Below the pieces are notes generated by a model. It was not told the DNA's origin and searched no databases. It saw nothing but the letters and a program-made list of their open reading frames with translations. This document shows positions 61,762 through 64,000 of a stretch of 64,000 nt of DNA, in pieces. Position 1 is the first letter of the stretch, and the number at the start of each line of letters is the position of its first letter. The position numbers and the translations under genes were made by a program. Origin of the DNA: Trachythela sp. YZ-2020 (Eukaryota > Cnidaria > Anthozoa > Malacalcyonacea > Clavulariidae); contig JADLSH010000395.1 of the NCBI GenBank assembly GCA_016169945.1, forward strand, positions 4,080,501-4,144,500. The letters run 5' to 3'.

Positions 61762-63434
61762 GTTAATTAAGCATAGATATCTATGGGGTTAAGGCACTAA
61801 TGTTCTCTTTTGCACAAGTACCGTAATATTGTGTTACATTATGTATGCAGACTAGAGTAAAATCATTTGGCAGAGTAAAACTATCTGGCATTTGACAGAA
61901 TAAAGTAACAAAAGAGAACATATTGTGCCTTAATATGTTACTAGAAGAATAAACATAATACCTTCATAGGTCTTTACAATCGACTTTAGCAGCTCAATGT
62001 TCCCCAACACAAAACCGCTACCTGGTTTGAAGTGGTTACGATAGTCTCGTAATGTTCTTTCATGGGGCAAATAAAGAATACCATCTGGATTCTGTTCACT
62101 CTTTCTCAATTCATTGTACACTGATGATGACTTTGCATGTATTGAGAGGCAGAACTCGATAAAATGCGGATGCCATCTTTGACTATACTTGTTTGTCATC
62201 ATTGCCTTCTGTTGCTGTTCGAATACTAGTCTCATGTGCGGGTAGTTTGCAAATTGGTTTGGTCTAAGATTGATAGAAATGATTTGCTCATCTCATCATC
62301 AATCCTTACACCATGGGAGCTGATCTCTTCTTCCATTCTTTTAATTCGCTCTTCAAGCTGTGTGCATTTCAGTTCGGCCTCTTTCAATTTCAGTCTTTCG
62401 TCTTTTACTGTTGCCTGTAGTTTAGCGGACGAACATTTGCTTAGTGGTGCTTTACGTTTTGCAGGAGAGACAGGAGTCACAGGACCATATACAGTTGTAT
62501 GAACCACAGGATTAGCTTCCTTTTTCATTTTCTCATCAATTTTACAACAAGGTCTACACTTATTAGTTCCTTGTTCAACAAGTACCTCACACTTTAAAGA
62601 TCTTCTTACTTGGCAGTAATTCACTGGAGATTGTTGCTTCGCGGCAACTAACGGGATAACATGCAAAAAGGTTTCATCGGAAACGCGTTGTTCCGGCTCG
62701 ACGGAAATAAGGGAAATTCCACAGCAGATCTCAAGACCACACAACAGATCGTGCAAGTCCTTGTATTTACATAATAGGCGCGAGATACCCGTTGGAAATA
62801 ATGCAGATGTGTCAGGCACTGTAGCTCCATAAACAGACACAGTTACTTCTAAAGTTTCTTCGATTTGTATGTAATATTTTGGGATAAGATATCTTTCAAC
62901 GATTATGTTGGTGTCCGAAACGTTTACAGTCCAGCCATGCAAGTACAAATACTCGCGTTTAAAATACGTTTTCAAATCGTCGAATGATGGAGTTTTATCG
63001 GCACGAGACGCCGAAGCTGTACTTGTAGATGGCGCATCATGACGAACAATAGTCCTTCTTTGCTGTGGTGTTGAAGATCCAGGCAGACTATCCAATGTTT
63101 TCACTGGCAAATTTAATGTGGGAACAGATCCAGTCTGAAGCCTTTTTCGTATTTTCTCATCACCGTGTGCATCAGTGAAGGGAAATGATTCGATGCAATC
63201 TTGCTCAAAGTGAACTTCACAAAGGAAAATATTGTGCTTCACAAACCTTTCCTTTAGATCACTTGTTTCTTGTCTTGTACGAAGAATGGCAGTCTTCCAA
63301 GCTTCTCTAGCCTCGAGTTTAAGCAGTGATGTGTGCTCGGAGTCCGACGACTTTGGAAAAGGTATTCGAAATAAACTTATCCCCTCGTATCGTCTACTGT
63401 GTGGACAATTGAGGAAAGCGCAGTTTTGCGGCAT

Positions 63435-64000
63435 GATATATTCACGACTATCATAACGCGAATATAAATTAGCGAATAAATGAATATTTGTGAATGAATC
63501 CATCGCATATCGTGTTTCACCTCTATGGTTTCACATAGCACAATGGGTCTTTGTGTCGCTTTACGATCACGTGATTTTTTTAACCGGAAGTTTCAACATA
63601 ATTGTGACGCGCAGAGAATTTAATAGGGAGTTTCCTATCCTTCTTATTCCACTATCTATGTTACCACTGACAACCGCGATACTGTGCTTTCGGTGAACTC
63701 CTTCACCCTCCTGGTTTTTGCACTAATATTTTATGCTTTCGACCTTTGTTTTTGAGCTAAAAAATCTTGATATCTTTTCTCTTTTTTCAAAAAGTCGAGG
63801 AACGATTACCTTTTTGTTCCGCTTGTGGATGCAACAATTCACTATAAACGAAGAATATTGCTTCTCACCGGTAAGACTTGCATTTTATACTTTCTAGCTT
63901 TCTACTCGGCTTTCTATATACTCAGTCGACTTGGGTAGAAATATTTTAAAAACAGACATAAAAAACTTGTAATGTACATAAAATCTTGTTGTTTTGATTC
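63435..64000. other. Upstream flank of the THAP9-like gene
   Basis: A longer in-frame start at 63503 is possible, but the THAP domain starts at MPQNC as usual. Beyond that no exon, terminal inverted repeat or other structure could be delimited up to the window end. Confidence 0.35.

Larger units (their letters stand above)
58551..63434 (-). pseudogene. THAP9/P-element-like transposase, frameshifted
   Basis: Four minus-strand exons can be followed: about 63434-62236, 62235-61962, 60780-60319 and 59449-58551. The start MPQNCAFLNCPHSRRYEGIS opens a THAP zinc finger (C2CH: CAFLNC near residue 5, CEVHF near residue 75, then VPTLNLP). It is followed by a coiled coil (LKEAELKCTQLEERIKRMEE). Exon 2 has PHMRLVFEQQQKA, exon 3 EMKIKGKLV, SLGDPDLDYSTFEE and FFADVPHLMKTTR. 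Exon 4 has the THAP9-like end FFDCCNVRSG, DDPRFVWLTD, QTYEGLQMSVNS, ECTKFLL and EEYFGHQRQRWRRSDN. At least four one-base frame breaks occur (near 62245, 60733, about 59200 and about 58790), most at T runs. The layout matches the P-element family, with catalysis by an RNase H-like fold. Introns host other elements. It is inactive as read. Confidence 0.75.

Noticed and set aside
1..64000. CRISPR arrays, bacterial operons, rRNA or tRNA genes
   Set aside because: Genes are split by GT/AG introns. No spaced direct repeats of CRISPR type and no tRNA cloverleaf were noticed by eye, though a tRNA scan was not run.

Overview
The window is an AT-rich metazoan nuclear sequence with intron-containing genes, standard GT/AG splice sites and dense short DNA transposons. 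It looks like a cnidarian, most likely an anthozoan (coral, octocoral or anemone). The reasons are a broken rhodopsin-like GPCR of the type expanded in anthozoans, abundant small inverted-repeat elements, THAP9/P-element and Penelope-like relics, and single-copy cilia genes of animal type. The species cannot be named from the sequence. All gene calls are from reading translations and splice sites by eye.

Layout. 1-345: last exon of an unidentified plus-strand gene. 346-10.9 kb: no gene seen, only hairpins and simple repeats. 10.9-11.6 kb: TA-flanked inverted-repeat element. 11.7-12.6 kb: C-terminal exons of IFT43 (plus), with apparent one-base frame breaks. 13.3-14.3 kb: GPCR pseudogene. 16.4-25.4 kb: a 12-exon plus-strand gene for a 386-residue coiled-coil protein that I could not assign. 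26.1-26.7 kb: long palindromic element ending 14 bp from the stop codon of RWDD3. 26.7-27.7 kb: RWDD3 (minus, two exons). 28.0-37.8 kb: DYNC2LI1 (plus, at least 15 exons), divergent from RWDD3 across a 265-bp gap. 38.8-39.5 kb: a second, inverted copy of the 10.9-kb element. 41.2-43.6 kb: NIM1-type kinase (plus, three exons, 406 residues, C-terminal CVIL). 44.9-45.3 kb: 12-bp minisatellite. 46.8-50.4 kb: MGAT4-like type II membrane protein (minus, three exons, 466 residues). 53.7-63.5 kb: a transposon-rich block with several hairpin elements, a frameshifted zinc-finger gene of transposon type, a Penelope-like retroelement tail inside perfect 205-bp inverted repeats that carry hammerhead ribozymes, and a frameshifted THAP9/P-element transposase with further elements nested in its introns.

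Working together. IFT43 (retrograde IFT-A train subunit) and DYNC2LI1 (dynein-2 light intermediate chain, the retrograde motor) act in the same ciliary pathway, and the unassigned coiled-coil gene lies between them on the same strand. RWDD3 and DYNC2LI1 probably share a bidirectional promoter. The most unusual signal is the pair of hammerhead ribozymes on opposite strands in the Penelope-like inverted repeats, with a decayed relative in a DYNC2LI1 intron.
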